64,000 bases of DNA, taken from NCBI GenBank assembly GCA_001599755.1, contig BCHX01000005.1:380800-444799 (forward strand). The letters run 5' to 3'. The notes beneath the pieces were generated by a model. That model saw nothing but the letters and a program-made list of their open reading frames with translations, ran no database searches and was not told the DNA's origin. Position 1 is the stretch's first letter. Each line of letters starts with the position of its first letter. The stretch comes from Gliomastix tumulicola. Lineage: Eukaryota > Ascomycota > Sordariomycetes > Hypocreales > Bionectriaceae. This document shows positions 22,147 to 33,234 of the stretch, piece by piece. A program made the translations under genes and the position numbers.

Positions 22147-23880
22147 TGTTGCTGATGCGGATGAAGATGAAGATGAAGAAGATGAAGATGAAGATGAAGA
22201 TGAAGAGGAGAGAGTTGGGGAGATGGGAAGCCAGTGCTGGTGGGTGTTCACGCAGGCTTTATACATGGGCGACGTGCACGTGACGGACTGTGAGTGATCT
22301 GGATTGGTCTGGGGGCCGTCTGGAATGCAGCGAGTGCCAGGAAGTACAGCCACAGGTCTCAGGGCGCAAGGGCGTAGCGTTTGTGGTGGTGGCTGTGGCG
22401 CGTGCCGGCCGGACGTCACCATGGGCCCCAGTATCAGCACCAGCGTCGACACCACACCAATGCAGCCGATCCGGGCTGTCGCTTCTTGACTGTTGTTCGG
22501 GGGATTTTCGATTCGCCCTCTGCGCTTTTTTTTTGGTCTTTCTCTTTGTTCAATGATCAGGGTCGGTGAGCTTTTGCTGCGAACGTTGGGACGCATGCTA
22601 AACTCCCAGGTGGCTTGTGGCTGGCTGACCTACCAGATCACCAGGCGAGCAGCACCAAGGCAGCGAGCGCAAAAACGGCCAGTCCGTGCCGAAATTCAAG
22701 CAAGCTGGGCTCAGAGAGACCAGATCTTCAATTGTTGTCCAAGTGGCTCGCTCGTTTCGTCGTCTTCGCCTCGAAGCCGCCCTGGATGTAGGGTTAGGGC
22801 AACTTTCCACCCAGACAGGTCCAGGAGACGGTGACGGATATTGGATGGCATGATTGGTTGGATGCACTTGTTATTGAGTGCTTCTGGACTTCGGTACTTC
22901 AGAAATTAGCTGTACACGACAGCGAGTCATCGTGGTCCTTACTCGGTCGGTCACGGCATCGAGATGGATGGCTAGAGAAACTCGCCTGTGTATTGTTCTG
23001 CTCGCGGTGGCCCTCGAGGACGTTATTTCTACTTGGGACACCTCTAACACTCGTGATTTGGAATTCGAATTTCTGACACACGCTCTCTCTCTCGCGAAGC
23101 TGCAGTAAATATCTTCTCGTGGAGGGCGGCGGTTGCCAGGTCGGTTTGGAACGAAGGCACGCTCGCCAATCGTGGGAATCGATGCCGCCGATTCGAGGCA
23201 GGCGCACGTGGGTGTGTCTGCATCTTATAATGGAGCCTGCAGATTCAAATTAGAAGGCTACCTACCTGGAGCGGACCATGAGCTCCTGGAATTCCCTTGG
23301 AGTTCACCTGCAGTTCACCTGGAGTTCTTTCGCAGGCATACGCAAGCTTGCGCCGCCCTGTTGCCTGCTTGCGGCCCTGGAGGCAGGAAATTTTGCAGTG
23401 CAGCTCCTGCCCTGTGAAAAACGAGGGGCAAAATCATACGATTTCAGAGAGCAGAAATTATTTTTGGCAGGAAGGTCCGGTGTTGAAAGTTTGGCCTCTG
23501 GTGGTGCTCCTTCCTGTATTTTGTTTACTTGCGCATCCCCACTCCACTTCTGCACCTTCACCTGGAAGCTGGCAACTTCATCCTGCCTTCCTCACTTTCG
23601 TTTTTCTGCAAATGGCCCTGCGTTTGCTTTCTCAGAAAAAAAAACCCAGCACGCACTTTTCTTCCTTTGAAATCTTTCTTCTTACAACCTCATCACCGCA
23701 CCCTGCTTTTTTTCTCTCCCCCCCCAACGTCGGGCCATTCTTGGAACCATTGGCAAGGTGCTCTGCATCTTTGACGTGCTTTTGACCTTTTGCTCCCCTT
23801 GGTTTTTTCTGACCCTCATTTTGGAAGCTCTCTCGCCTCAGATTCTCGCTGGCTGATCTTCTTGTCACCCGTGCCTCATC
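22147..23880. other. divergent promoter region
   Basis: No gene supported. Lies between the minus-strand 167-aa gene and the plus-strand RRM gene. It holds a GAAGAT microsatellite (about 22154-22206), CACCTGGAGTTC-like direct repeats at about 23300-23325, and a long pyrimidine-rich run (about 23640-23850) typical of fungal promoter/leader sequence before the RRM gene. Confidence 0.5.
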
Positions 23881-26800
23881 ATGTCGGTCCAGCTCCGGCA
23901 CCCGAGGCTGCATGACCTCAGGTAAGTAATCTCATCTCTGGCCAATCTTCCTCATCCCAACATCCTCTCTCTCCTCGCACTCGCGCTGCGTCACGTTGGG
24001 TAGCGCACTGCTGATCACTTCCTCTCCCTTCAAGACACGGCGAGTCGGCCACCTCGCACCAACCGAACAGACTGCTGTCGCCCTTCGCCGGCTTTGGAAC
24101 ACTCAAAACATCTGCTCAACAAGGCGCTCTGGCCATGGAGCATTCCTCGTTCGCAGATCGCCTTCGGAAGTCCTACTCCTCTGAGCCATTGGCGCGACAG
24201 AGAGAGGCGTCATCGACTTCCTCTTCTTCCGATGAGAGAGCTGAGCATTCGCTCGAAGGTACGTACTGCTGCTTCTGCTTCTGCTTCTGCTTCTGCTTCT
24301 GCTTCCCCTCGTTACCCCTCCCCCCGCGTGTGCCATGCAGCTTCAGATGAAAGGTCTGCTGCCGCTCAGATGCATCACACGCAGCCCTCGCGTCACTCAC
24401 ATCACTTCACCTCGATTCACGGTCACCTCGTGTTTATCGGGCGGGGTCAAGTGGCGTGACCTCTTCCACCTTCGCAACTTTTCTTCTCTCCCTCCCTCCC
24501 TCCCTCCCTCCTCCCCATTCTGCCTTCTTCATCGTGTATCCAGCATATGGTGGACGATTGATCGCTTCGCTCCTTGTTTTCCACTGGCATACACATCTTC
24601 CAAGCCAACGGAAAATTGAGCATCAAAATCTGACAAGTTCTACCAGCAACTCGGCTAGCTAGACGCCTGCACTCCGCGTCGATGAACCAAATCAAGAGGT
24701 GAGAGCTCGGACAACGCCCGCGAGATTGCAGAGTACTAATGCTTCGGCCCTAGCCGGTCCAATCTCGACAAGGAAGTCAAATTCGCCGACCAAGACCAGC
24801 ATATGTATGTGATCTAACCAGATAATTTTCCTCTCTGACTGACTGGCTTGCTTACCCTCAAACAGCGAACCTGCTGCCACTCTCAAGATGGACTCCATGG
24901 CGGCCGACGATGTCTTTACCGACATCCCTCCCCATCGAAGGCTCCTTGCCCAATCGGACTCGCTCTACTCCCCTCATGTAGTTGGAGGACATGAGCTCAC
25001 GACTTTCAACGACGGCACTCAGGCCGTCGACGCTCAAGGAATCTACCCTCCTTCTGCCTGCGTCTTTGTCGCCAAGTACGTTTGCCTTTGCCTTTGCCTT
25101 TTGAGTCGTTTCAGACACTGACTTGACATGTGTAGCCTGACCCAACTGGAGCCTGACGTTGTCCTCGAATCTGAAGTCACTCGAATCTTCAGCGAGTTTG
25201 GCACGGTCTTTGTCAAGATCCGACGCGACCAGAAGAACATGCCATTTGCCTTCTGCCAGTTCACTGTAAGCTCATCTGAGGTTTCTTGTATCCGTTCCTC
25301 ATCGTTGATCTGACTGTATTGCTAGACTGATCATGACGCGCGGACTGCTGTCGCTCACAGCTCCGGCAAAATCATCCTCGGACGTCCATGCCGTGTTGAG
25401 AAGGCCAAGGCGAACTGTAAGCTCCCGACAACACAGCCCCAAGTTTGAAGACAAGTACTCACACAATCTCTCAGCAACTTTCATTGTGTACAAGCACTCT
25501 GGCGCTCCGACCGACGAGTCTGAGGCGTTCTACTTGATGGAGCCTCTTGGCGACATTGCCTCGATTGTTCCCCTCGACCCTCAGACCCAGCATGAGATGC
25601 AGCTTCCCGGCACCGCTTTACTTGTACAGTTCAGAATGTACGATCCAAAGCGAGACGTTCGTCAGGTGAGTTTCGCCCTGGCCACTAACTACTTCGTTCC
25701 GAGTCTTTTCTAACTAAAAAGTAGACTTCCCGACGCGACCCGCGGTTCGCGGTTCGAGAATACGAGCCAGCCGTTGCTGCCTCGCCTCAGGCCCGACGCG
25801 AGAGTAGAATCCGCGCCGAGGAAATGGCCGAGTATGATCGGGACCGCCGATCGGCGTACTTTGGAAACCTGCCCGTCGACATGAGTGAAGACGAGCTCTC
25901 TGAGTTGGCGATTGCTTGCGGGCAGATCCGGAACCGACGTCTGTATCACAAGACGTACAGGGGAGGACCTAGTAAGTTGAACTCTCGCTCCAAGATGGAA
26001 AGAAACTAGTTGCTGACATGTATGAGCAGCCCCCGTTTGCTTCGCTTTCGTCGAGTTTGCCAGGCCTGACAGTGTGGACGAAGTCATCAGAACTTATGTG
26101 AGCACCCTCATCCCAACTGCCCAACCCATAGAGAGATATCGAGCAGCAAGAAAGAGACTAACACGAGTACAGCATGGAGCTGTTGTCCGTGGCCACATGA
26201 TCAAGGTCGAGCGCAAGCTTTCTCGCTGCTTTGGCGATGGCCCTGAGCGTGACTCCCGGCTCTCGAACAGGATGCCCAACTATACGCCAGCATCGAAGTC
26301 GTGGCGCGCGTCTGAGACGGACTATGCTGCTGGCTCGAACCGTCTGCCTTACACGCCAACGCATACCAAGCACGGTCAAATGCACGAGCTTCCCGTTGGC
26401 AATCCGACAGCTTCCGCTTTGAGCACCCCTCATGAGAAGACCTACGAGCATGCCGCTACGTTTGCTCACCGACGCCCCCAGTCTCAGTCAATCATGATAC
26501 CTTCCAACGCGCGTCGACCGGCATTTGAGACGCCCACTCGACCGAGCCACTCTGCTTCCATCTTTGGCACCATGCGTCCTCGAGCTCCTCCTGCTCGAGT
26601 TCATGCTAAAGATATCTTTGAGCATCCGGACGAGCAGAATGGCGCGACGACTCGCCCGTTCCACCAGCAAGAATCCTATATTCAAGCTCACCGCGATGCT
26701 CTCGCTGCTTTCGAAAGGAAGGAAGCTTTTGCGAATGAAGTCAGAGAAGCAAGCAGACCCGACGGCCAGGAGAAGATGCACGTCGAGTCGTGGATCAATC

Positions 26801-27693
26801 AGCAGAATCTGATCAAGACGGCCGAGCTTGTACAGGAAATGTACCGAGGCAAGTTCGCCGGCACGCTCCCACGCACAGTCCCGGGCACAGTCCCAGGCAG
26901 ACTCACACGCAAGCTCGCCCCAAGTGAGGACGGGACGGATAACGAGTCAGGCGGGGCTGTCATCAGCCCGGAGACGCAGCCTTCGACGCTTGCCGACATG
27001 TCGAGCGTGCCGGACATGTCTTCCATGTCCATCTCTGACGAGCCAGGCAAGCCTCGCGTTCCGCAGCACCATGCTCAGCAGCAGATCATGGAGCATCATG
27101 ACCAGCAGATCATGCATCACGACCAGCAGATCATGCATCACGACCAGCAGATCATGCATCATGACCAGCCACCTCCTTACTATGGCTTCTCCCACATGGC
27201 TGTGCACCCCTTGCAGATGCGTCATCCGCTGAGCCCCACTGGATCCCCCACGACGCCGGATGCTCATCACACAATGGCTGTTGGCCGCATGATGCCGTTC
27301 CTGCCGACGCCTTACCCAGATATCCAAGGCAACGTCATGATCTCGCCCACTTACCCACTTCACGCAGGTGTACGAGAGGAGTTGGATCCCGTGACACCAA
27401 CTCGGTTCGGTCCTCTCGGTAGTGCCCGGGCTCAGGGCAGCGTCCGAGGCCAGGGCAGCGTCCGGGGCCAGGGCAGCATCCGGGGCCAGGGCAGCGTCCG
27501 ATTCCAGGCCGTGGCCGAACAACAGGGCGGCGATGCCAAGTCGACGGTCATTGAGCCTTCTCCGTCTCGTGCTGCTGAGACTCCCCGCTTCCAAGCTCAG
27601 TGCCACGCTCGACGCGAGAGCCAGGAGACCCAGCACCATCCTGAGAAGTGCTCTGGCAACGGCAACACAAACAACAGCGAGAGCGAGGAGTAA
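23881..27693 (+). CDS. RRM-type RNA-binding protein, eleven exons (937 aa)
   Basis: Exons: 23881..23921, 24035..24258, 24659..24698, 24754..24804, 24866..25075, 25136..25265, 25326..25416, 25475..25665, 25725..25971, 26030..26097, 26173..27693. All introns are GT-AG and the sum is in frame. Residues 1-180 are polar and disordered. RRM 1 (about 182-265) has the RNP2-like ACVFVANL and an RNP1-like MPFAFCQFT. Residues about 270-335 could be a degenerate RRM. Another RRM (about 371-445) has SAYFGNLPV and VCFAFVEFA. The long C-terminus is low-complexity with HHDQQIM repeats and GQGSVR repeats. The role is probably mRNA binding in nucleus or cytoplasm; the general organisation recalls Mei2-like and other multi-RRM fungal proteins, but I do not assign an orthologue. 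Exons 2-3 are separated by a 400-bp intron that may hold an alternative exon. Confidence 0.8.
24268..24304 (+). repeat. CTTCTG microsatellite in intron 2 of the RRM gene
   Basis: Six or so GCTTCT units just after the intron 2 donor; they form a polypyrimidine tract ahead of an unused-looking acceptor (GCCATGCAG at about 24332-24340). Confidence 0.85.
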
Positions 27694-28668
27694 TTCTCGC
27701 TGCGCCATGTCGAGGCAGTGAGGATGTCGAGCTTCCTTCGGGTGAGGCTTGATGTATTCACGGCGATATGGCTCTCATGTGATTCGACGATTTCGACCTG
27801 TGCTTCTTTGCTTCTGGCTACTGGCACATTCAATCACATCACATGACAGTATCCTCGACATTATCATGTATTTGGGAGTGGAAGAAGAGACGCGGAATAT
27901 CATCATCGGACTTTTGACGACAGACCAACGAGAGATGGCTCTCGAAGGTCTCTTGAGCTCCAAGATCAGCATGGAAGAGTACGATTTATCGCATTGACAA
28001 TTTGAGCCGGGGACAACTGACGGGATGCATCTGCATACCACAAAAGACTTGTCCCGACCGGATCAAAAGACTGACGACTGCTTGCTTTGGAAGGAAGGGG
28101 AGACGTGGACAAATGATTAGGAGAGAGAGATACGACACCCCAAGTCAACAGAAAACGGAAAAAAAGAACCACCAAAAAAAGGGAGAGAGAAGAAAATGGC
28201 GGCAGGACTTGAGGGGAGGACGTGTCGACATGATTTGGAGTCTATTTGGCCGGACAACATTTCCAAGGGGTGAGGCTGAATGGGCAGAAAACCTGCATCA
28301 ACAATGTATGAGTTCTATATCACAATGAAATCAGATTTGATTAGGGGGGGTGGCCCTGGTGGTGATGACGGTGCTGATGTCACGAAAGGTGAGTTCGTTC
28401 ACTCGTTGATTTCTTTTCTACGTCGGATTTGAAGAGCATCAACAACAGTGCATGAATTCGTATTGCAGACAAACAGAAACAGATCTCGTGATTCGTTACA
28501 TCGACGCAGAGGGTCATTTCGAGTTTACGCGCGCGCGCGCCGACCAAAACGCTTACTTGCCCAGTCCACGCAAAAGAAAAACAACCAGCCCTGGCTTCGC
28601 ACAGGCAAAGGGAGAAAGAAGAAGAAAGGAAATGAAAGCAAGGAAAGGAAGGGAAGGGAAGGGGGAAA
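27694..28668. other. intergenic, convergent 3' ends
   Basis: 3' flanks of the RRM gene and of the minus-strand pseudokinase. A short open frame at 27749-27997 has no family resemblance and is not called. GGGAAGGAAA-type purine runs occur at about 28600-28665. Confidence 0.45.
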
Positions 28669-30318
28669 TCACTGAACGCGACGAGAGCTGCGACGAGCGG
28701 CCTCATGCCGCTGGGACGCCTCGATAGAGTCAAACCACAACTGCTCCGTGTCCACGATCGGCTCGATCGAGTGGTTCAGACCCTCGTCACCGAGGTGCGT
28801 GGCGTAGGCATCGCAAATCTGGGCCCAATCGTCGAGCTGTCCTACCCGCTCGGGTTCGGCGAAGAACCAGCGCTCCTCGCAGTCCGACTCGGGCTCGTCA
28901 GACAGTTGCGGGTGTATGTGGTAGCGGAATGTATTGCCGATGGCGGCGGGGTTCTGGAAGACGTGGGCTGTGTGAGCCAGAACGTCTTTAGCGCCGCGGG
29001 ACAGCCAGTCGTTCTTGGGGAGGTTGAGCTTGAGCTTGCCCCTGCCGTTGCGCCTCTTCATGTTCGACACGACGGTGTTGAAGTCGGCACGGAAGACCTG
29101 GTCGTCCAGGATCCAGGGGGGCGGCGTCGCGAAGGCGGCGGGCAGGGTGGACACCCACTTCCACTGGGTGATGGCCAGCAGGTTCAACTGGCCATCCACG
29201 ACGATGTCGTACGGCTCGAGGTGCTCGAGCGACAGCGTGAAGCGCTCGGGCAGGGGCCGGGAGGTGGGCGCGCCCACGCGCTCCCGCATGGTGTCCAGAC
29301 CGTACATCTGGGTGGATATCTCATCCTCGTCAAGACCTGGGACTGGGAGATCGTGTATCGCCTGGAGCACGTCGTATTGCGTGGCGATGAAGTCGCGGAC
29401 AGACTCGGCGCGGGGGGGCGTGAAACGGACACCATTGAGTTTTAGTTTGTTGATGTTGCGGGTGAGCGGGCGCGAGACGATGGGCTCGGAGGGTCCCCGG
29501 AGCCAGTGCGGCTGCAGGGAGCCACCAGCATCGAAATGGAGGCTTCGCAGCTGGATCATGACGCGGATCAGATCCTCAAAGAAGCGTTTGCGTATTTGTT
29601 GGGGGCAGCGGTCCAGTATGTACTGGCTCAGCTGGTAGCCCTCAACGATGTCGAGAACCATGTAACACTGCTTTCGATAGCAGTTTTGCTGGAGCCGGGC
29701 CCGTCCGTAGCCGCGAAGCTTCGGGACGGGGATCTGAGTGCGGGTGCGAATGTACCTGGGGGGGATCCAGTGGGTGGTGAGCGGCGGGCTCTACCGACTA
29801 ATAGAGGCTAACTACTAACTGGGGACCGGGAGAGGAGGGGCGACTAAGTACACACTCGTACGAAGTGCTCGGAGCCGGGGGCGGGGGGGGGGGGGACAGC
29901 TGGTCACTTACTGGATGGTGCACACCTCGCTCTGGACTGTCTCCCAGGAGCTGTACGTGGCGGGGTCGAGGGGAATGCGCACGATGCATTTCTGGCGGGC
30001 GTCGGGGGTGCCGTTGGTGATCTCGCCGACCAGCCAGACCTCAGCTCCGTCGGGGCTGGTTCCGTGGTCGACGTAGCTGGCGGGGCCGGACTCGCAGTGA
30101 CGGCTGATGAGCCGGAGGATGGCATCTCTGTCCAGGGACTCAAGGTACGCCTGGGCTTTCAGCAGCTGCTCCTGGCGTGTAACTGGGTAGAGCGGCCGCG
30201 GGCTGCCGCAGAGGAGCCGCTTGAGGGGCGACAGCAGGCGATCGCAGAGATTGGCAACGAAGGCCATGGCCTGGTGCAGCCATGGCGCGAAGAGGAAGTC
30301 AAGCAAGGCGCCGAGCAT
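28669..30318 (-). CDS. APH-like kinase relative with all catalytic positions substituted (pseudokinase, 497 aa)
   Basis: Exons 30318..29912 and 29755..28669, joined by a 156-bp GTAAGT...CCCAG intron in phase. The protein aligns along its length with the intact relative at 61838-63458, including the intron site (CTIQ|YIRT against CTLQ|YVRE), the IPVP segment and the LxFDAxGSL segment. In that relative the active site reads HTD (348-350), Asn 355 and the Asp of IIDWEW (369). Here the ungapped equivalents are Leu312-Glu-His314, Asp319 and Gln333 (ITQWKW). The catalytic Asp, metal-binding Asn and DFG-type Asp are therefore all replaced, yet there is no stop or frameshift. Residues 1-25 include a hydrophobic stretch that may be a membrane anchor. 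By inference it is a non-catalytic binding or regulatory protein, or an early-stage decaying gene. It lies head-to-head with a broken relative. Confidence 0.8.
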
Positions 30319-31153
30319 CTTTTCTGAAAGCTCTGGTGGATTATTCTTCGGGATTCGGCTGTGCTGGTCAACAAGCTTGCTTGTTGGTGGACGATGATGG
30401 TCTGGGTGATGGAGCTTGATGCGGCGGCTGGTGCTGGTCTAGCTGGGGGGATCCTAGCAGGCTAAGGAAGCTTGGGAAGAAAGAGGGGAGGGGGATGGAT
30501 TCCCTTTTCAGGGGGGGGGTTGGGAAGGGATTAAGAGGGAAAGGATGGAGCGAGAGGAGGCCGCCTACGAGGACGACGTGATTGGCTGGACGAGAGGGGA
30601 AGAGAACTTGGCGGTGAGCATGTCTGTTCGGACGTTGCTTTTTGCTCAAAAGATGGCTGGAGGAGGCGTGATTGGTGCTCGACGTGGTACGGACGCCGAT
30701 GGCTGCAGAAGGATGAGACATTGTTGCGAGTACGAGGAGGAGGGTGCGGGCGTGGCAGCCAATGGCAGTCGCTGTTGGGGCGGTCGTGGTGTTTCTCAGC
30801 TCAGACACACAGGCTCGGCGAGGTTTGCAGGGTTCTCATTGGCAGGGTTGGTGGACTTGGACTCCCCCTTGCCTTGCACGCTGGTTCACTGTCAAGCCAA
30901 GCACGGACAGTTGGTTGAGGCGAGGAACACTGACCATCGCCAGCCAGCCCGCCCTGCTCCTCCATACCGTAACGGACGGACAAGAGTTGCCTTTTGCGGC
31001 TGCAGAGAGAGAGAGAGAGCACCACTGGGCATGGGAAGTCATCATTGATACTACACTGCTACGGCGTTGTCAGTGATTCGCTAGAGTGGGGAGCTATCCG
31101 CATGTTTTACATGTGGTCCCCTGCTTTTCTATCATCATACTCCCATCGCCAGA
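30319..31153. other. divergent promoter region between two APH-like family members
   Basis: No gene is supported. Small frames overlap on both strands without protein character. It would be the shared upstream region of the pseudokinase (-) and the pseudogene (+). GA repeats occur at about 31005-31018. Confidence 0.45.
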
Positions 31154-32065
31154 ATGCACGACAAGGGCAAAGATGAGCCGGCGCATCTTCAAGATGTCAT
31201 CATCGAAAGACAACTACGCGAGGCGCGCGATGCGTTCATCCAGTCCCTCCGCCTAGATCATGTCCTCCAGCTCGCCGCGTCGTACCACTAGTCCCAGCCG
31301 CCCATCCGCGGAAGCTACAACATCTGCTACTTTGTGCGCTTTCCCTCGTCGTCTGGATCGGGACAATGGGACAGATGGGTTGTCCGGATTCCCTTGGCGC
31401 CGTATCTGCCGTTTGGTGCGGGCGCGAAGCTGCATGGGGAGGTTGCTGCTATGAGGTGAGCCCAACCCAAAACAAAACAACATCCCGTAGGTACGAGAAT
31501 GCTGATGGTTTAGCAGGCTCGTTTCTGAAAAGACGACGATTCCCATACCGGCTATCATCGCATTCGGTATCGACGACGACGAAGCCTCGTTCCTCGTACT
31601 CGAATTCGTCCAGGGCAATAAGGTTTCCCATCTTGCATATCATCAATTCACGCCCGACCAAAAGACCCTGTTCTACACGTCTCTGGCCGATATCTTGATG
31701 CAGCTTGCAAGATTGGAGCTCGACGCCATCGGTCGTATCTCATCAGGATCAGATTACAGTTTCACCGTCGATCAAGCCGTCGCAACAATCGACATACATG
31801 CACAGGCCCTCTAGGGCCTCGGCCCCTCCCGCGTCCTCGAGCAATACAACCGAAGCAGCCCCCCGCGGAAGGCCAGTCAGTACATTGACATGCTGCTCGA
31901 TCTCGCCGACAATGCCTTTGCTGAGAGCCGAAGCAGCGTTCTGGATGGGCCGGACGAAAGCGAGGAGTATCTCTACCACCTGCATGGCCGGTGATCTTCC
32001 CCGTCTCCTTCTCGCGGCATCCGTCGACGACGAGATTTGGTCTCGGGTCGCCTGGTCCATCCTGG
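31154..32065 (+). pseudogene. decayed APH-like kinase gene
   Basis: Starts MHDKGKDEP at 31154. Exon 1 (31154..31455) ends in a GTGAGC donor; exon 2 resumes at 31517 after TTTAGCAG, at the same site as in the two relatives. Recognisable family segments: GSYNICYFVRF, WDRWVVRIPL, TTIPIP, LVLEFVQG and LARLELDAIGR. Breaks on the coding strand: TAG at 31289, TAG at 31812 and TGA at 31992. Just past the last stop, a +1-type shift in frame would bring back a GDL motif (after a His) and a VDDE, which look like the remains of the HxD...ILVDDE catalytic loop. No clear C-terminal lobe follows. Both TAG codons could be former CAG, that is CpA to TpA, the change favoured by RIP, but two sites prove nothing. 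I see no route to a functional product. Confidence 0.8.
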
Positions 32066-33038
32066 GCACGATGCCTTCCAGCTTGTTGGTCCTCGAGGTT
32101 TTGCTGCAACTGCAACTCGCGTTGAATCTTGGCGTCGGGTCGTTTTTGCGTTGCTCGCCAAAGCTTAATCGTGGGTGTACGCTGTATTACAGTGGTCATG
32201 CCCTATAATATAGCGACCGTCGAACCGCCGCCAAGACTTTGTGGAGCACCCCGACGTCGACGTCCGTCCTGGTGACAGGACACACTCTGTGGTGGGTGAT
32301 AGGATGCATTCTGTGGTGGGTGACAGGACACACTCTGTGGTGGGTGACAGGATACACTCTGTGGGTGACAGGATGCATTCTGCGGTGGCCATGACTTCTG
32401 CCCAAGAAATATGCACTTCCTCGCGGACCTCTTTCTAGCAGTTTCTCCTCAATCCTCGATAGAGGCCTGGGCTTGAATGTCGGTGTGTCTGAGCTGGTTG
32501 AATAACAATTTGGGCTCGCAGACTCCGATTTGCATTTGCAGCCTTACGATTTCGTGCCCAAGCCGCGAGATCCACCGAAGCGCACGACGGAGTTGCCCGC
32601 ATGATCCGTGCTGAACAAGCGCCCGCCATCGCAACAACAGCGGTCTGGGTCAAGGTACAGCCCGAGAGAGAGGAAGTATCTTGGGCTCGCCTGAGAAAGT
32701 ACCTACCTACTGGTGCTAAGGTAAGGCAACCAGTTGCGCTATACTCTTTCTGGGACAGGCATCCTTTTGCCTGCCGCCCCCGGGGAGGGGGGGGGGTGGC
32801 GCTAACAGGGCAGCCAGACTCCTAGCTCTCACTAGAACACTAGAGCTGCAGGGCGTCGCCTCATTCCAGTTGCGGATTGCCTTGCAGTGTCGACGGGCCA
32901 ACAGCAAGGCAACCAGACGATAACCACAGTGAAATACGGTCGCTTGAGCTAGCGCCGCAAAAGTATCCCGCGGGAGTAGAGCATAGGCTCTATTTTTGTA
33001 CCATAGAGGCGACGACCCACATCAGCATGGATTCCTTC
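32066..33038. other. intergenic
   Basis: No gene supported. Contains the 24-bp minisatellite listed separately and a G run (32787-32795). The right part is the promoter of the Est1-type gene. Confidence 0.45.
32271..32388 (+). repeat. 24-bp minisatellite
   Basis: About five units of GGTGACAGGACACACTCTGTGG(TG). Types alternate between ACACACTCTG and ATGCATTCTG; the fourth unit is four bases short. It is open in one frame by chance of unit length. Confidence 0.9.
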
Positions 33039-33047
33039 TATATAAAG
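33039..33047 (+). promoter_or_regulatory. candidate TATA box
   Basis: TATATAAAG lies 188-196 bp upstream of the Est1-type gene's ATG, followed by a pyrimidine-rich leader. Reasonable spacing for a fungal promoter; no transcript data. Confidence 0.45.
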
Positions 33048-33234
33048 CTGACTGCCGCCGTTGCTTTTCTCGGATCTTGCTCCTTACATGGTTTCTCACT
33101 TCGTCTACGTGCTTGGTCGCTACCATCTTACCATTCAAATTTTGTCTCTTTGATTCTGATCTCTAGCTCTCTGCTCTTCTTCTGACAGGTTTTCATTTCA
33201 TTTTCGCTCTCAAGACTCCATCCATCCATCCACT

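Noticed and set aside
32271..32388. Minisatellite considered as a CRISPR-like array
   Set aside because: Units are directly adjacent with no unique spacers, and the genome is eukaryotic.
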